This document shows, one piece after another, positions 42,954 through 52,700 of a stretch of DNA of 62,969 bases. Below the pieces are notes generated by a model. The model did not search any database and had not been told where the DNA came from. It saw only the letters and a list, made by a program, of their open reading frames with translations. How positions within the stretch are numbered: the stretch's first letter is position 1; each line of letters begins with the position of its first letter. Source of the stretch: Desulfobacteraceae bacterium (GTDB taxonomy: Bacteria; Desulfobacterota; Desulfobacteria; Desulfobacterales; Desulfobacteraceae); contig QZLA01000298.1 of NCBI GenBank assembly GCA_004796375.1, positions 1-62,969 on the forward strand, in the 5' to 3' direction. The translations under genes and the position numbers were made by a program.

Positions 42954-44860
42954 TATCTCCCCTTGATCCGTTGGAGCCACAACATGAATTCAAAGCCTAT
43001 CAATATCAAGGCCATGGCCAGAACCAGCGGCCATATCGGTTTTGCCGATTTTTTACGATCCATTCCCTCTTTTCGATACACAGGATGTATCAAACCGGTA
43101 CCGGAATCCTGGTGGTGATTGACCTGGTTACCTCTTCTGATGGTGATATCGGATTCATTCTCATTAAAGAGGTTTACACTGAACTGGGTGCGCTGCCCGG
43201 ATGTTTTAACCTTATACAGGCCGACGGTATGGGTAGGGTTAAATTCAAACCGGCTCCCTGACACCCGGAACCGTTCCCATCTGTTTGAAGGTAAGCGGAC
43301 CTGGACACTGTCATCACGGGTTTCATGGGGTGACAGTTCCATGGCAAAGGGTTGACCTGCTGCAAGACTTGTAAAGGCAAACGGCTGTTTTTCCGGTGCA
43401 AGCCACTGAATCATATTTTTAATCAGCACAGGAAAGGCAACCCTCAGGGGAAGATCGGAATTTTCAAGATCAAACCCCATAATGACCGCCTTGACCCGGT
43501 CATCGTGAAAGGTATAGATCAATGGAGAATGATCAGACGCCAAAACCGGGGTAACTTGCTTATCAAGCCTCACCTTTTTGGCGGTATTGATTTTGAATTG
43601 AGTATGGCGCAACGAGTTTGCGATGGGAGAAAGGCTATTCCAACCCAGTATTTTAGGTGTATCAACGATACCGGCTTGCGTGACCGGTATCTCTTTGGGC
43701 AGACTGTCGATCAAGAGAAAACTGCCATTCAGCGGCCCTTGCGGCGCCACCCGATCCAGAATCACGATATCGTTCCTTGACACCACCTCATCCCAAGATG
43801 ATGCCGGCAATGATTCAGACACGGTCAGATTCAGGTGCGGGTATACCCCAAGTATCTGGTTGATGAAAAATCCGCCTTTGGATACCAGGTACACCCTGAG
43901 TTTTGGCGGATAATTAAAAACCGCCCACACGGTATTATCCACATCAAAATCATCCCTCACCGTTACCTGCGCTTTGAGCACTGAAGGTGAAATATTGTTG
44001 AACCTATAGATCAGGGTCCGGTGCTCGCCGGCATCAAGCCCTATTTTCTGATCAAGGATGGACTGCCGGTCTGAAAAGATCTGAAGCTTGAAAACAGCAG
44101 GATCTGTCATGTAGTTGCGGACCCGAACCAGGGCTTCAAATCCTGAGGCACTCCCTTTCTGTTTTCTGAACTCAAAACGGGTGATTCCCACATTCCTGGA
44201 GGGTTGATGTTCAGGCCCAGGGACAATGACCGGATGGATCCTGTCATCTGATCGGGTCAGGGAGGGCAGATCATACCCGGCACCATCAGTGATCACATGA
44301 ATCCGTGCCATACGTTCCGCCACTGAGAAAGATTGGGCCAGGTGAACCGCTTTTTCCATATCCCCGGGAACATCAGATGCTTTGAGTTTGCGGAGCACCT
44401 GTTTTAGAGCGCTCCGGTCGCTTGAAAACGACTGTTCGATAAAGGGAGTCGTTCCAGCGCTGAGGATCATGGCCCGGTCAGAGTGGGGCAATGATTCAAT
44501 GATGCCGATTGCGGCTGTCCTGGCATGGTCAAACCGGTTTCCTGATTCAAGTGTGGTTTTCATACTGGCGCTGATGTCCAGGACAAGGATGTGATCTTGG
44601 GGTAATCCCTTTTTAGTGAACCATACCGGTTTTGCCAGGCCCAGACTGAACAGGATAATGATAAGGATCTGAATGAGCATGGACAGATTTTTGATCCAGG
44701 ATCCCAGTGACACAGATCCGGACTCCTGCTTGAGTACCTGTTCCCATATGAATAGTGTGGTGGTCTGCCTGGGAACTGATCGGTGCCGCAAACTGTGGAT
44801 CAGGATCAAAACAGGAATAAACCCCAAGGCCCATAATCCGTTATAATTGGTTAGTTCCAT
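42953..44860 (-). CDS. BatA-like VWA-domain membrane protein
   Basis: The product is 635 residues. The N-terminal double-helix module (LWALGFIPVLILIHSLRHR and LIQILIIILFSLGLA) is the BatA/Bat-N type, then a VWA domain with MIDAS LVLDISASMKTT (about 93) and VITDGAG. A beta-rich periplasmic part follows, with a last membrane helix WPLVLALALILI-like (MALILIGFEFMLWL) at the C-terminus. Bat proteins partner with MoxR ATPases. It lies 52 bases after the DUF58 gene. Confidence 0.88.
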   Translation of the reverse strand: MELTNYNGLWALGFIPVLILIHSLRHRSVPRQTTTLFIWEQVLKQESGSVSLGSWIKNLSMLIQILIIILFSLGLAKPVWFTKKGLPQDHILVLDISASMKTTLESGNRFDHARTAAIGIIESLPHSDRAMILSAGTTPFIEQSFSSDRSALKQVLRKLKASDVPGDMEKAVHLAQSFSVAERMARIHVITDGAGYDLPSLTRSDDRIHPVIVPGPEHQPSRNVGITRFEFRKQKGSASGFEALVRVRNYMTDPAVFKLQIFSDRQSILDQKIGLDAGEHRTLIYRFNNISPSVLKAQVTVRDDFDVDNTVWAVFNYPPKLRVYLVSKGGFFINQILGVYPHLNLTVSESLPASSWDEVVSRNDIVILDRVAPQGPLNGSFLLIDSLPKEIPVTQAGIVDTPKILGWNSLSPIANSLRHTQFKINTAKKVRLDKQVTPVLASDHSPLIYTFHDDRVKAVIMGFDLENSDLPLRVAFPVLIKNMIQWLAPEKQPFAFTSLAAGQPFAMELSPHETRDDSVQVRLPSNRWERFRVSGSRFEFNPTHTVGLYKVKTSGQRTQFSVNLFNENESDITIRRGNQVNHHQDSGTGLIHPVYRKEGMDRKKSAKPIWPLVLAMALILIGFEFMLWLQRIKGR

Positions 44861-44912
44861 CCATCCTTCCGAAAATCAGCCAGGTGTTATTCTTCGAGTA
44901 TAATTTGGTGCA

Positions 44913-45800
44913 TCACCCGGACTTCCCTGTCAGGTGTTCACTCTGGAGATATCCCAGGAAAAAATCTTCAAATGCAATGCCTGTATCTGCCAAATGATAG
45001 TCAATACCGCGCTGCCTGCAAAATTGCCCGATATCCAGAAGAAATTCCTTCATCCGGTGTTCATACCGTTTCAGCCGGATTTTATTGACAAGAAAATGTC
45101 GGATTTTACCTGATTCAACATCCTCTAAAGAGACATGGCCTTTAAACCTGGGCCGAATCTCCTCCGGATCCAGTATCTGGATCAAAGTGGGTTTATGGCG
45201 GCTGTGCAGGAGTGCACGAAAGCCATCTTTATAGCCGCCGGGGTCCAGGAGATCAGAAATAACCACCACGGTGCCCGGAGTATTGCCGGAAGCGGCAAAC
45301 CGTTCCAGTGCCCCGTTAAAGTCGGTCATCCCTTCTGAACCCAGGGATGAAATATATTCCTGAACAGACAGGTACAGGTGCTTTCCCTTTTCAGATTCCC
45401 GGGCGATATCAAGATCCTCTGAAAAAGATGTGACCCAGACCTGGTCCTGACTGGCCAGTCCCATGTAACTGAGCGCTGCAGCTGTTTTTTTAGCATATTC
45501 TGCCTTTGAACCCGGACCGGATCCCATGGATCGACTGACATCCAGCAGAATATAAAGGGTTTGCTCTTTTTCTGCATGAAAAAGTTTGATAAACAACCGG
45601 TCGGTCCGTCCAAAGACCGTCCAGTCCACGTACCGGATATCGTCACCCGGATGATAACGCCGGTAATCCATAAACTCCTGGCTGCTGCCGGCCTTGTAGG
45701 AACGATGAATGCCTGAAGCAACCCCCTGCCCCCCTTTGAGGGCAGCTGCGCGGATGCTTTCAAGCTTTCTGAGAAAGGATTCGTCTAAAATGGATTCCAT
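44913..45800 (-). CDS. DUF58 family protein (second MoxR operon)
   Basis: The ATG at 45800 is 10 bases from AAAGG; GTG at 45806 is an alternative. The product is 295 residues and, unlike the copy at 4915, has no membrane helices. The DUF58 signature is SSQEFMDYRRYHPGDDIRY and VDWTVFGRTDRLFIKLF, and a VWA-like strand with LLDVSRSMGSG follows. It follows moxR by 18 bases. The soluble form suggests action in the cytoplasm with MoxR. Confidence 0.9.
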   Translation of the reverse strand: MESILDESFLRKLESIRAAALKGGQGVASGIHRSYKAGSSQEFMDYRRYHPGDDIRYVDWTVFGRTDRLFIKLFHAEKEQTLYILLDVSRSMGSGPGSKAEYAKKTAAALSYMGLASQDQVWVTSFSEDLDIARESEKGKHLYLSVQEYISSLGSEGMTDFNGALERFAASGNTPGTVVVISDLLDPGGYKDGFRALLHSRHKPTLIQILDPEEIRPRFKGHVSLEDVESGKIRHFLVNKIRLKRYEHRMKEFLLDIGQFCRQRGIDYHLADTGIAFEDFFLGYLQSEHLTGKSG

Positions 45801-45818
45801 TGACACAGCACCTTTGCT

Positions 45819-46805
45819 CTATTCAAGGGATTCAATGATTGAGTTGACCAGGTTGTCCGGATGTACACCTTCTGCAATCCCCTTCAGGTTCAGCAGGATC
45901 CTGTGCCGCAACACGGGCTTTGCAACGGATTTGATATCTTCAATCGATGCATTGAACCTACCCTCGATCAAAGCGGTTGCCTTTGCAGCCTTGACAATGC
46001 CCTGAAGTCCCCTGGGGCTTGCACCGTATTTTACAAACGCGTTCACAGGCTCTGTGGCAAGTGCGTGTCCGGGGTGGGTGGCCATGACCAGCCTGATGGC
46101 AAAGTCCTTGACATGAGAGGCGATAGGAACCTGTTTGATCATGGGTTGAAGGGCCAGGATCTGATCCGTGTTCAGGACCGTAGACACATTGGCAGAGTAA
46201 TCCTCTGTGGTCTGATCCAGAATCCGTGACAGCTCTTCCTGGCTGGGATAATCAATTAAAAGCTTGAACAAAAACCGGTCAACCTGCGCCTCGGGCAGCG
46301 GATAGGTTCCCTCCATTTCCAAAGGGTTCTGGGTGGCAAAGACCACAAATGGAGCTTGCAGATCATGCTGCTCGCCGAACAGGGTGACATGACCCTCCTG
46401 CATTGCCTCAAGCAGGGCTGATTGCGTTTTCGGGGTGGCGCGGTTGATTTCGTCAGCCAGTATGATTTGTCCGAACACCGGGCCCTTGTAAAACTTAAAC
46501 ACGCGGCGTCCGGCGTCATCTTCAGTAATAAAATTGGTCCCCAGGATATCTGCAGGCATCAGGTCGGGGGTAAACTGTATGCGTGAGTACTTCAGGTCTA
46601 GCACCCGGCTCAGAGAACGGATCATCAAAGTTTTTCCAAGGCCCGGCACCCCTTCCACCAGGGCATGGCCCTGGCATAAAACACTGATAAATAATCCCCG
46701 GATCAACTCATCCTGCCCGACAATGGTTTTGGACAACTCCTCCTTCAACCGGCTGTAGATATCAATCAGTAAAGGGGCTTCAGCATTCATTTCATTTTTA
46801 TTCAT
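45819..46805 (-). CDS. MoxR-family AAA+ ATPase (second copy)
   Basis: The product is 328 residues with GAGAGGA before the ATG. Walker A is GVPGLGKTLMIRS (about 56), Walker B is IILADEINRATPKTQ (about 118), and FATQNPLEMEGTYPLPE and ASPRGLQGIVKAAK are typical. The start overlaps the preceding gene by 8 bases. It is the energy-using member of the seven-gene operon 40383-50948. Confidence 0.93.
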   Translation of the reverse strand: MNKNEMNAEAPLLIDIYSRLKEELSKTIVGQDELIRGLFISVLCQGHALVEGVPGLGKTLMIRSLSRVLDLKYSRIQFTPDLMPADILGTNFITEDDAGRRVFKFYKGPVFGQIILADEINRATPKTQSALLEAMQEGHVTLFGEQHDLQAPFVVFATQNPLEMEGTYPLPEAQVDRFLFKLLIDYPSQEELSRILDQTTEDYSANVSTVLNTDQILALQPMIKQVPIASHVKDFAIRLVMATHPGHALATEPVNAFVKYGASPRGLQGIVKAAKATALIEGRFNASIEDIKSVAKPVLRHRILLNLKGIAEGVHPDNLVNSIIESLE

Positions 46806-48249
46806 CTTTTTTCCTCTCCTGGTCCGGCCGGGTCATACCGATGGCCAAAAAGTACTGTTTGATCAGTTCGCGATAAGATTCGGGAATATCCTCTTTCAAC
46901 ATCACACTCTCGTTCATCCTGACATAATTTTTCAAGATATCCTGTTCATTGCCTGTGACTTCACCCAGTGCGGTCAATGCACGGATGGAGAACCGGAAAT
47001 GGGCATCATCATAAGTTCCCTCTTTTTCCCTGACCACACGGGAGCTGCTGGACCGGATCGGTCGGACTGCTTTTTCATCACCCTTGGATTTCTCTGTACC
47101 GGCAATGTAATTATCAGACCCTTTTTGATCGGTACGGGCTTGATCAGCCAAGGCGTCCCCGCCAGCATCTCTGCCTTCTTCAACAGATGGATCGTTCATG
47201 GAAGACCCGGCATCTGACTGATCGGTCATGCTCTCCTGGTCACCGCCACCTGTTGAGTCTTCCGTGAGATCCTGGCCGGTTTCATCCATCATATCCTGCA
47301 GCATCTGATCCAGATAGTTTTCCAACTCAAGGCGATCCTCAAGATCGGACAGACCTTGGGACAATGCCTCAGGGATCTTATCATCAAACAGATCCTTGAG
47401 ATCCTGTTCAAGGTCATCCACATTGACCACTGGAATCTGGTCCGAGCCTGACGCAGTCTGGCCGTTTTGATTCTGCCCGGTATTCTGGTCTGATTGTCCC
47501 GGATTTAAAAAATCGGCCAGATCCTGGATATCACTTTGATTTTCCCTGCTGACCGTATCAAGTAGTCCCTGAACAGACCTGAGCGCTTCCCGTGTCTGAA
47601 CGCCCGGATCTGTAATGACCTTCTGGGTTTGATTTATCCTCCTAATTAAATGGCTTTCACCACTGGAACCGGATTCTGACTCCCTTGTCTGTTTATAGGT
47701 ATTGATCTGATCGGAAATCTCTACCATTTTTGGATGAAGTGCATCCGGTGTATCAACGTTTGCCCTGTGCTTTTGCTGGGCTGCCGTGTGGCACACCAGG
47801 GCAATCAGGAAAACCGGTAACGCCAGGTAGACCCACCTGCCCACAGCAAACGGCAGGATCTCTTTAATACCGTACTGGCTGACTCTTTCACGCGCCTGAT
47901 CGATCATGCTGTTGACGATCCTACCGCTTTTCCCCAAACGCATGTACTCATAGGCCGTGGAGAGCAAATCCCTGTTGCCCATCCGCTGATCGGCCCGAAT
48001 CAGCGTGCCGTTGAATGACTCTGAAACATAAAACGTGATGGTGATCCCAAGGCACAAACAGCCGATTACAGACCACCCAACCCATTGGATTGATATCTCA
48101 ACGAAGCCGAAAAAAAACATCAGACAGGAATAGGCCGCGGCAATACACAAGAGAGAAAAAACGGTATAGAGCAAGGTATGGATGGCGAGCATCCAATGGT
48201 ACCGTTTTTTGAGGCGTAGAATCTGTAGCTTAAAGGCCTGGCCTTGCAT
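46798..48249 (-). CDS. Membrane protein with acidic Asp/Gln-rich region (DUF4175-like position)
   Basis: The product is 483 residues with GGGTGGAAG before the ATG. Three N-terminal helices (about 20-75 and 135-155) are followed by a long periplasmic or cytosolic tail. The tail has coiled-coil stretches and a low-complexity acidic linker (about 250-390) rich in Asp, Gln, Ser and Gly. The end (about 415-483) is a folded helical part. The layout resembles DUF4175-type proteins of MoxR operons, but I could not confirm the family. It overlaps moxR by 8 bases and the upstream gene by 20. Confidence 0.78.
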   Translation of the reverse strand: MQGQAFKLQILRLKKRYHWMLAIHTLLYTVFSLLCIAAAYSCLMFFFGFVEISIQWVGWSVIGCLCLGITITFYVSESFNGTLIRADQRMGNRDLLSTAYEYMRLGKSGRIVNSMIDQARERVSQYGIKEILPFAVGRWVYLALPVFLIALVCHTAAQQKHRANVDTPDALHPKMVEISDQINTYKQTRESESGSSGESHLIRRINQTQKVITDPGVQTREALRSVQGLLDTVSRENQSDIQDLADFLNPGQSDQNTGQNQNGQTASGSDQIPVVNVDDLEQDLKDLFDDKIPEALSQGLSDLEDRLELENYLDQMLQDMMDETGQDLTEDSTGGGDQESMTDQSDAGSSMNDPSVEEGRDAGGDALADQARTDQKGSDNYIAGTEKSKGDEKAVRPIRSSSSRVVREKEGTYDDAHFRFSIRALTALGEVTGNEQDILKNYVRMNESVMLKEDIPESYRELIKQYFLAIGMTRPDQERKKDE

Positions 48250-48988
48250 CTTCCACCCTTTTGCTTTGAATTCGACGTTTCAATAACACGCTGCATATCC
48301 ATATCAACAGGACCATTACACTGGCGGCAAACAACAGATGGATGACCAAATCAGGGTATTGAAAACAATGGGTATGGCCTTGACCAAGCTGCATGGTGTA
48401 AAGCAGGTAAACCGGATTGCACCCTGGAACGATCAGGCCGGATATCCCAAAAAACAGAGTAAAACACCCGCGGGAAACCAGTGTGCCTTTCCAGGCCTGG
48501 TGGCCGTATAAAAGATAGGCCGCAAAACCGAAAAACCGGGAAACAAGCCCTGAAAACATGACAACTGCCACGGCCGAAGCAAGGATAAAAGGATCAATGC
48601 CGGAAGCGGCAGCGGCAAGGATATAAAGCGGCACCAGGAGCATGTTCAGGAGCAGGGTGTGCCATGCAAATCTCGGCAGGGTCCGGATAAGCAACCGGTC
48701 CCGCTCCTCCGCGATGTCAACGTGAGACGGTTTGGTGTGCATGCCGTCCCTGCTGAGAAGGTATTCCCCCCTGCCGCTGCACATGAGGATATATGCACTC
48801 CAGAGAAGAGATACCGTGAATACCGCGGCAAAGGTAATGGGAGGCCCTTTGATAAACGCATGGGTGAAAAATGATGAGGCCGGCCAGAAAGCGACCATTA
48901 TGAATGCAATGCCTGTAACCAGAAATTGCGTGGTCCTGATCATGGAAGATGAAAAAATGGAAGGCAATGCCGCTGTTTCAGATCTCAT
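48230..48988 (-). CDS. Multi-helix membrane protein, unknown
   Basis: The ATG at 48988 has GGAG 6 bases upstream and is preferred over the ATG at 49000. The product is 252 residues with about six membrane helices (for example FLVTGIAFIMVAFWPASSFF, FAAVFTVSLLWSAYILMC, LLLNMLLVPLYILAAAASGI, VIHLLFAASVMVLLIWICSV). A DUF4388- or YIP1-like integral membrane form is possible (the end of helix 4 has GLVSRFFGFAAYLLYG). It is embedded in the MoxR operon by overlaps on both sides. Confidence 0.78.
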   Translation of the reverse strand: MRSETAALPSIFSSSMIRTTQFLVTGIAFIMVAFWPASSFFTHAFIKGPPITFAAVFTVSLLWSAYILMCSGRGEYLLSRDGMHTKPSHVDIAEERDRLLIRTLPRFAWHTLLLNMLLVPLYILAAAASGIDPFILASAVAVVMFSGLVSRFFGFAAYLLYGHQAWKGTLVSRGCFTLFFGISGLIVPGCNPVYLLYTMQLGQGHTHCFQYPDLVIHLLFAASVMVLLIWICSVLLKRRIQSKRVEDARPGL

Positions 48989-50948
48989 CTGTTTCTCCAT
49001 CCACCGGTTTTTCCAATTGATTCACGGCCAATGGAGGATCACTGTCTCCAGGGTGTTCCATCTCCCAGAACAAGACACCATTATGTTTATAGCGGCCGGT
49101 AAAAAGAACCATTTCCGGATCCATGCGGTACATGTTGTGGATTTCATCGATCATCACGGGCAACAATGATTTGAAAAATCGGGGGTTACTGCCCAGGCCT
49201 TGAAAAAAATGGTGTGCCAGGCGGTGTTTATCTTCATAGCTCAATGCCTGACCGGAAACATCATCATCAATCATCTGCCTGAATGTGGTGCCCGACCCGA
49301 TATCAGGCAATGGCACAAACCGGTTATTAACATATAAAAGACCATTTGTGATTGGCGAATCAGACAAGTTTTGAATCCTGAGATCAAGGCCCTCTTCTGT
49401 GCGGGATATGTCATACTCAAGCCCGGCATCCTTGAAGGAAATTGAACGGGTATGAATACTTGAGAACCGTTCCATCCCGGCAATCAGGTATTGTGTGTCA
49501 CGGCCCTTTTGAAATTCACAGGGGATCCGGTGCGCGGTTTTCTGCTCTTCCGGAAACACCACATCGACAGGCTCTACGCCATGATGATTTTGAACCTGAA
49601 TGGGTTTATCCACGCGGGAATGAATGCCTGAAAATGATGTGATCATGATCCGCCTGTAATCGTTTTTCATGTAAAAAACGGTTGCCCGGGCACTAAATTG
49701 GGTTTTCTGGATCATGATCAGGGCAGACCCAACGGAAAATGCCGTCGCGATCGTAAGGACGGTTATGTAGAATATCCTTTTTGACCGGCTTTTCTGCGGG
49801 ACAACTGAAGAAAGGAGGAGAATCAGGACCACGTAACCCGCTGCAAAAGGAATAATGACCCTGAACCCGGGAAGCGCATCACGCGAACCCTCCATCATGG
49901 CGGCAAGCACGGTCTGTAACTTTGGAATCCTGGTTTCCCTTGAAAAGGTTGGATGGAGCGACAGGGTCTTTTTCCAGAAAGAGGGGGCCCCTTTCCACGA
50001 TAAGAACACACTATCATCGGCATCAAACGCAATAAATACCACGTGACCGTCCCCCTGCCTCCTGGATAAGATCAAGGGTGTTTGCCCCTGTGCCAAGCGT
50101 ATGGTCCCCTCTTCCATTGCTGCTCTGTTGAGCCAGATGTTTGTTCCGCGTGAAAAAGATGCGTTTCCATAAGACTCCAGTTTTTCCACAGACGACAGTT
50201 TTTCAAGTCCGGATATATCAATCCCGAAAAGTGACGTTAACCGGTCGTGGGAAAACATACCGTAATTCATCTTTCCGGAACTGATCAGGCAGCCGCCGTT
50301 CAACACCCAAGTCTGCAATGCATTGTACTGTTTGAATGACAATTGCGGGATGATTTCAGGATCAATGATGATCTTGCCAATCCCGTCATATCCATACCAT
50401 TGCTCGGGTAGAGATCCAGGCAAGGCCCCTGGAAACGGTGCTGCAGTTTGATTCAAACCGTCTTGGGCCAATAGAGACCTCATCAATTGAGAGGATCCGC
50501 TTTGAGAGATGACCAGGTTCAAAGGGGCCTGCGCCCCAAGCCCTCTTAATGAAATATCCTCGGAATAAAGGACATTTTCTTTATGTTTGAGACTAATCTT
50601 GATCGGGTGTGTATCGGTTTTAATATGAAGAATGACCTGGAATATTCGCCTGGCACCTTTTGGCAGATCGGCGGTCATGGAATAGGTGGTTTGATAGACA
50701 CTGTTATCATACTCACTACCCTGGGTGACCTGGGCGTAAAGCGCTGCATTGACGGGAGGACCGTTGTTCTCTATCCTGATCGTTAACGGTGTCCAGGAAT
50801 CCTGGGCATACTGGTTTCCAAACCCGAGTATCGTTTTGACCTGTAAAAGCTGAGTGGTCCCGGATGCATGGAGAACCCTTGAAAACAGGGCCATGAAAAA
50901 CAGCAGCAGGGTCAGTGTTTTGATCATGGGTTTGAGGCATGGATTCAT
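48978..50948 (-). CDS. Large exported membrane-anchored beta protein
   Basis: The product is 656 residues with TAGGT 6 bases before the ATG. A signal peptide (TLTLLLFFMALFSRVLHA) precedes a beta-sandwich part (WTPLTIRIENNG, KGARRIFQVILHI), a GATase-like or DUF4350-like part (ALQTWVLNGGCLISSG), and two membrane helices (about 373-392 and 402-422) followed by a second periplasmic beta domain. It heads the seven-gene MoxR operon. Its layout, an exported sandwich plus two helices, matches other unnamed MoxR-operon proteins. Confidence 0.8.
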   Translation of the reverse strand: MNPCLKPMIKTLTLLLFFMALFSRVLHASGTTQLLQVKTILGFGNQYAQDSWTPLTIRIENNGPPVNAALYAQVTQGSEYDNSVYQTTYSMTADLPKGARRIFQVILHIKTDTHPIKISLKHKENVLYSEDISLRGLGAQAPLNLVISQSGSSQLMRSLLAQDGLNQTAAPFPGALPGSLPEQWYGYDGIGKIIIDPEIIPQLSFKQYNALQTWVLNGGCLISSGKMNYGMFSHDRLTSLFGIDISGLEKLSSVEKLESYGNASFSRGTNIWLNRAAMEEGTIRLAQGQTPLILSRRQGDGHVVFIAFDADDSVFLSWKGAPSFWKKTLSLHPTFSRETRIPKLQTVLAAMMEGSRDALPGFRVIIPFAAGYVVLILLLSSVVPQKSRSKRIFYITVLTIATAFSVGSALIMIQKTQFSARATVFYMKNDYRRIMITSFSGIHSRVDKPIQVQNHHGVEPVDVVFPEEQKTAHRIPCEFQKGRDTQYLIAGMERFSSIHTRSISFKDAGLEYDISRTEEGLDLRIQNLSDSPITNGLLYVNNRFVPLPDIGSGTTFRQMIDDDVSGQALSYEDKHRLAHHFFQGLGSNPRFFKSLLPVMIDEIHNMYRMDPEMVLFTGRYKHNGVLFWEMEHPGDSDPPLAVNQLEKPVDGETDEI

Positions 50949-51042
50949 TGGATACCTATTTACGTTATAAGCAAAAATCCACGGGCCCGTTTCTGCCCTA
51001 AACTGGTTTGTATATTAAAACTGTTGAAATATCAAACAGGTT

Positions 51043-52248
51043 TTACCGTGATTTGCCAAGGTAATGAACGGCCTGAAGCACCTGGGAATCATGTGTGAAT
51101 GCCGCATTTCCTTTTGATCCTGTCAGACTACCTGAAGCCTGCTTTAAGTCCCCGGTAACCGATACGTCGGCACGGGTATGGATATCCGGTGTAACGCCAT
51201 TCCCCTCAATGGTGCGGTTGTGAGGGGTATAATACCGCGCAATGGTATATTTAAACCCTGAATCTTCATCCAGGCGTACCAGGGTTTGGACCGAGCCCTT
51301 GCCAAATGAGGTTGTGCCCACAATTACAGCGCGCCCGTGATCCTGAAGCGCGCCGGCAACGATCTCAGATGCACTGGCCGACCGCTGATTGATCAATACT
51401 GCCATGGGGTAATTCCGCCGGACATCATTGGTATTGGCATGAAAAGACCGGGTTTGAACCTTGTGCCTGCCTTTTACCGTTACAATTATCCCCTGTTCCA
51501 GAAACAGGTCAGCCATCTCAACGGCCTGTTCAAGATGCCCCCCGGGATTATCCCTGAGGTCAAGAACCAGGGCCTGTAGGCCGGTATCAGACGATTCCAG
51601 GTCTTCAAGTGCATCAATGAACCCCTTCATGGTATTGCCCTGGAACCGGTGAACACCCAGGTAGGCAATCCCTGATCGGGTCAGCATGGCACTGGTCACA
51701 CTCTTGAGAATCACATGATCCCGGGTGATCCGGATAATGATCGGGCTGTTCAGATCCTGCCGGATATAAGCCAACTCAACCGGTGTGCCTGCCGCTCCTT
51801 TCAACCGGCTCACACATGCGTCAAGATCCAGCGATTCGGTGGCTTCCCCGTCAATTCGAATGATCTTATCTCCGGTCTTCATGCCGGCTGCAAATGCCGG
51901 TGCGTTTTCAATCACCCGAACCACAACAAGATCGGATTCCCGTTTCTGAACCGTCAGCCCGACTCCGGCAAAACTGCCTCTGGTCCGGTCTTTAAACGAG
52001 GTGTACCGGTCGGATTCAAGATATACACAAAAAGGGTCAAGACTCGTCAGCATCCCATGTATGGCATGATTGACCAATACTCCGGGTTCAATCTCCTCCA
52101 CATAATTGGCGCTGAGCTCCTCCAGTACACGGGAGAATTTAATCAGGGAAACCGCAAGGTGATCATCCATGGCCAGGGCCTTCTGACCAACCCCTGAACC
52201 TGCTGCGGCAAATATTATGGCCCAGACCGCCACTTTTTTAAGGATCAT
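51043..52248 (-). CDS. CtpA-like S41 family carboxyl-terminal protease
   Basis: The product is 401 residues with a signal peptide (VAVWAIIFAAAGSGVGQKALA). The S41 order is complete: helical N-terminus, PDZ domain (about 95-170; GVGLTVQKRESDLVVV), and the catalytic core with the Ser in SASASEIVAGAL (about 292) and Lys in TTSFGKGSVQT (about 316), forming a Ser-Lys dyad. CtpA proteases process periplasmic or exported proteins. It overlaps the MaoC gene by 4 bases, so the coupling with MaoC and receiver-TPR genes is real but its meaning is unclear. The MoxR operon starts 94 bases later. Confidence 0.93.
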   Translation of the reverse strand: MILKKVAVWAIIFAAAGSGVGQKALAMDDHLAVSLIKFSRVLEELSANYVEEIEPGVLVNHAIHGMLTSLDPFCVYLESDRYTSFKDRTRGSFAGVGLTVQKRESDLVVVRVIENAPAFAAGMKTGDKIIRIDGEATESLDLDACVSRLKGAAGTPVELAYIRQDLNSPIIIRITRDHVILKSVTSAMLTRSGIAYLGVHRFQGNTMKGFIDALEDLESSDTGLQALVLDLRDNPGGHLEQAVEMADLFLEQGIIVTVKGRHKVQTRSFHANTNDVRRNYPMAVLINQRSASASEIVAGALQDHGRAVIVGTTSFGKGSVQTLVRLDEDSGFKYTIARYYTPHNRTIEGNGVTPDIHTRADVSVTGDLKQASGSLTGSKGNAAFTHDSQVLQAVHYLGKSR

Positions 52249-52679
52249 CTCTTCATCCCCCTCAAAAGACTGGTCACTGCCCTGCCCCGGATCACGGTCT
52301 GCCCATCCTGATTGTCAATCCAGGATGTGATTCCGATCTCTTCAGCCGCTTCATCGATTTGAGTAATTTCAAACCAGGCCGTCAAGATGTCACCCAGGAA
52401 AACCGGCTTTAAAAATTCCAGGGTCTGTGACTTGTAAATCGCTCCGGTACCCGGGATGTGCATCCCGACAAGGGTGGAGAACAGTGAGGCAGAGAGCATG
52501 CCGTGTGCAATGCGCTGACCGAAAAATGTCCGGGATGCAAAGTCTTCATCCACGTGCAGCGGGTTTAGATCTCCGGTAATGGCAATGAAATGATCCAGGT
52601 CCTGTGCGGTCACCGTCTTGGTCAGACAGGCTTTTTGACCGACCCGCAGGTCATTGAACCGGGTGAGTTTCTTTTCCAT
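52245..52679 (-). CDS. MaoC-family (R)-specific enoyl-CoA hydratase
   Basis: The product is 144 residues with AAGGGTG before the ATG. The hydratase 2 motif is clear: FIAITGDLNPLHVDEDFASRTFFGQRIAHGM, here split as ITGDLNPLHVDEDFA (catalytic Asp and His, about 33-47) and RIAHGMLSASLFS. Substrates would be trans-2-enoyl-CoA thioesters, for example in butyrate or polyhydroxyalkanoate metabolism. It sits between receiver-TPR and protease genes, which is unusual company. Confidence 0.9.
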   Translation of the reverse strand: MEKKLTRFNDLRVGQKACLTKTVTAQDLDHFIAITGDLNPLHVDEDFASRTFFGQRIAHGMLSASLFSTLVGMHIPGTGAIYKSQTLEFLKPVFLGDILTAWFEITQIDEAAEEIGITSWIDNQDGQTVIRGRAVTSLLRGMKR

Positions 52680-52700
52680 GTTTACACCCTTTTAAAATGA

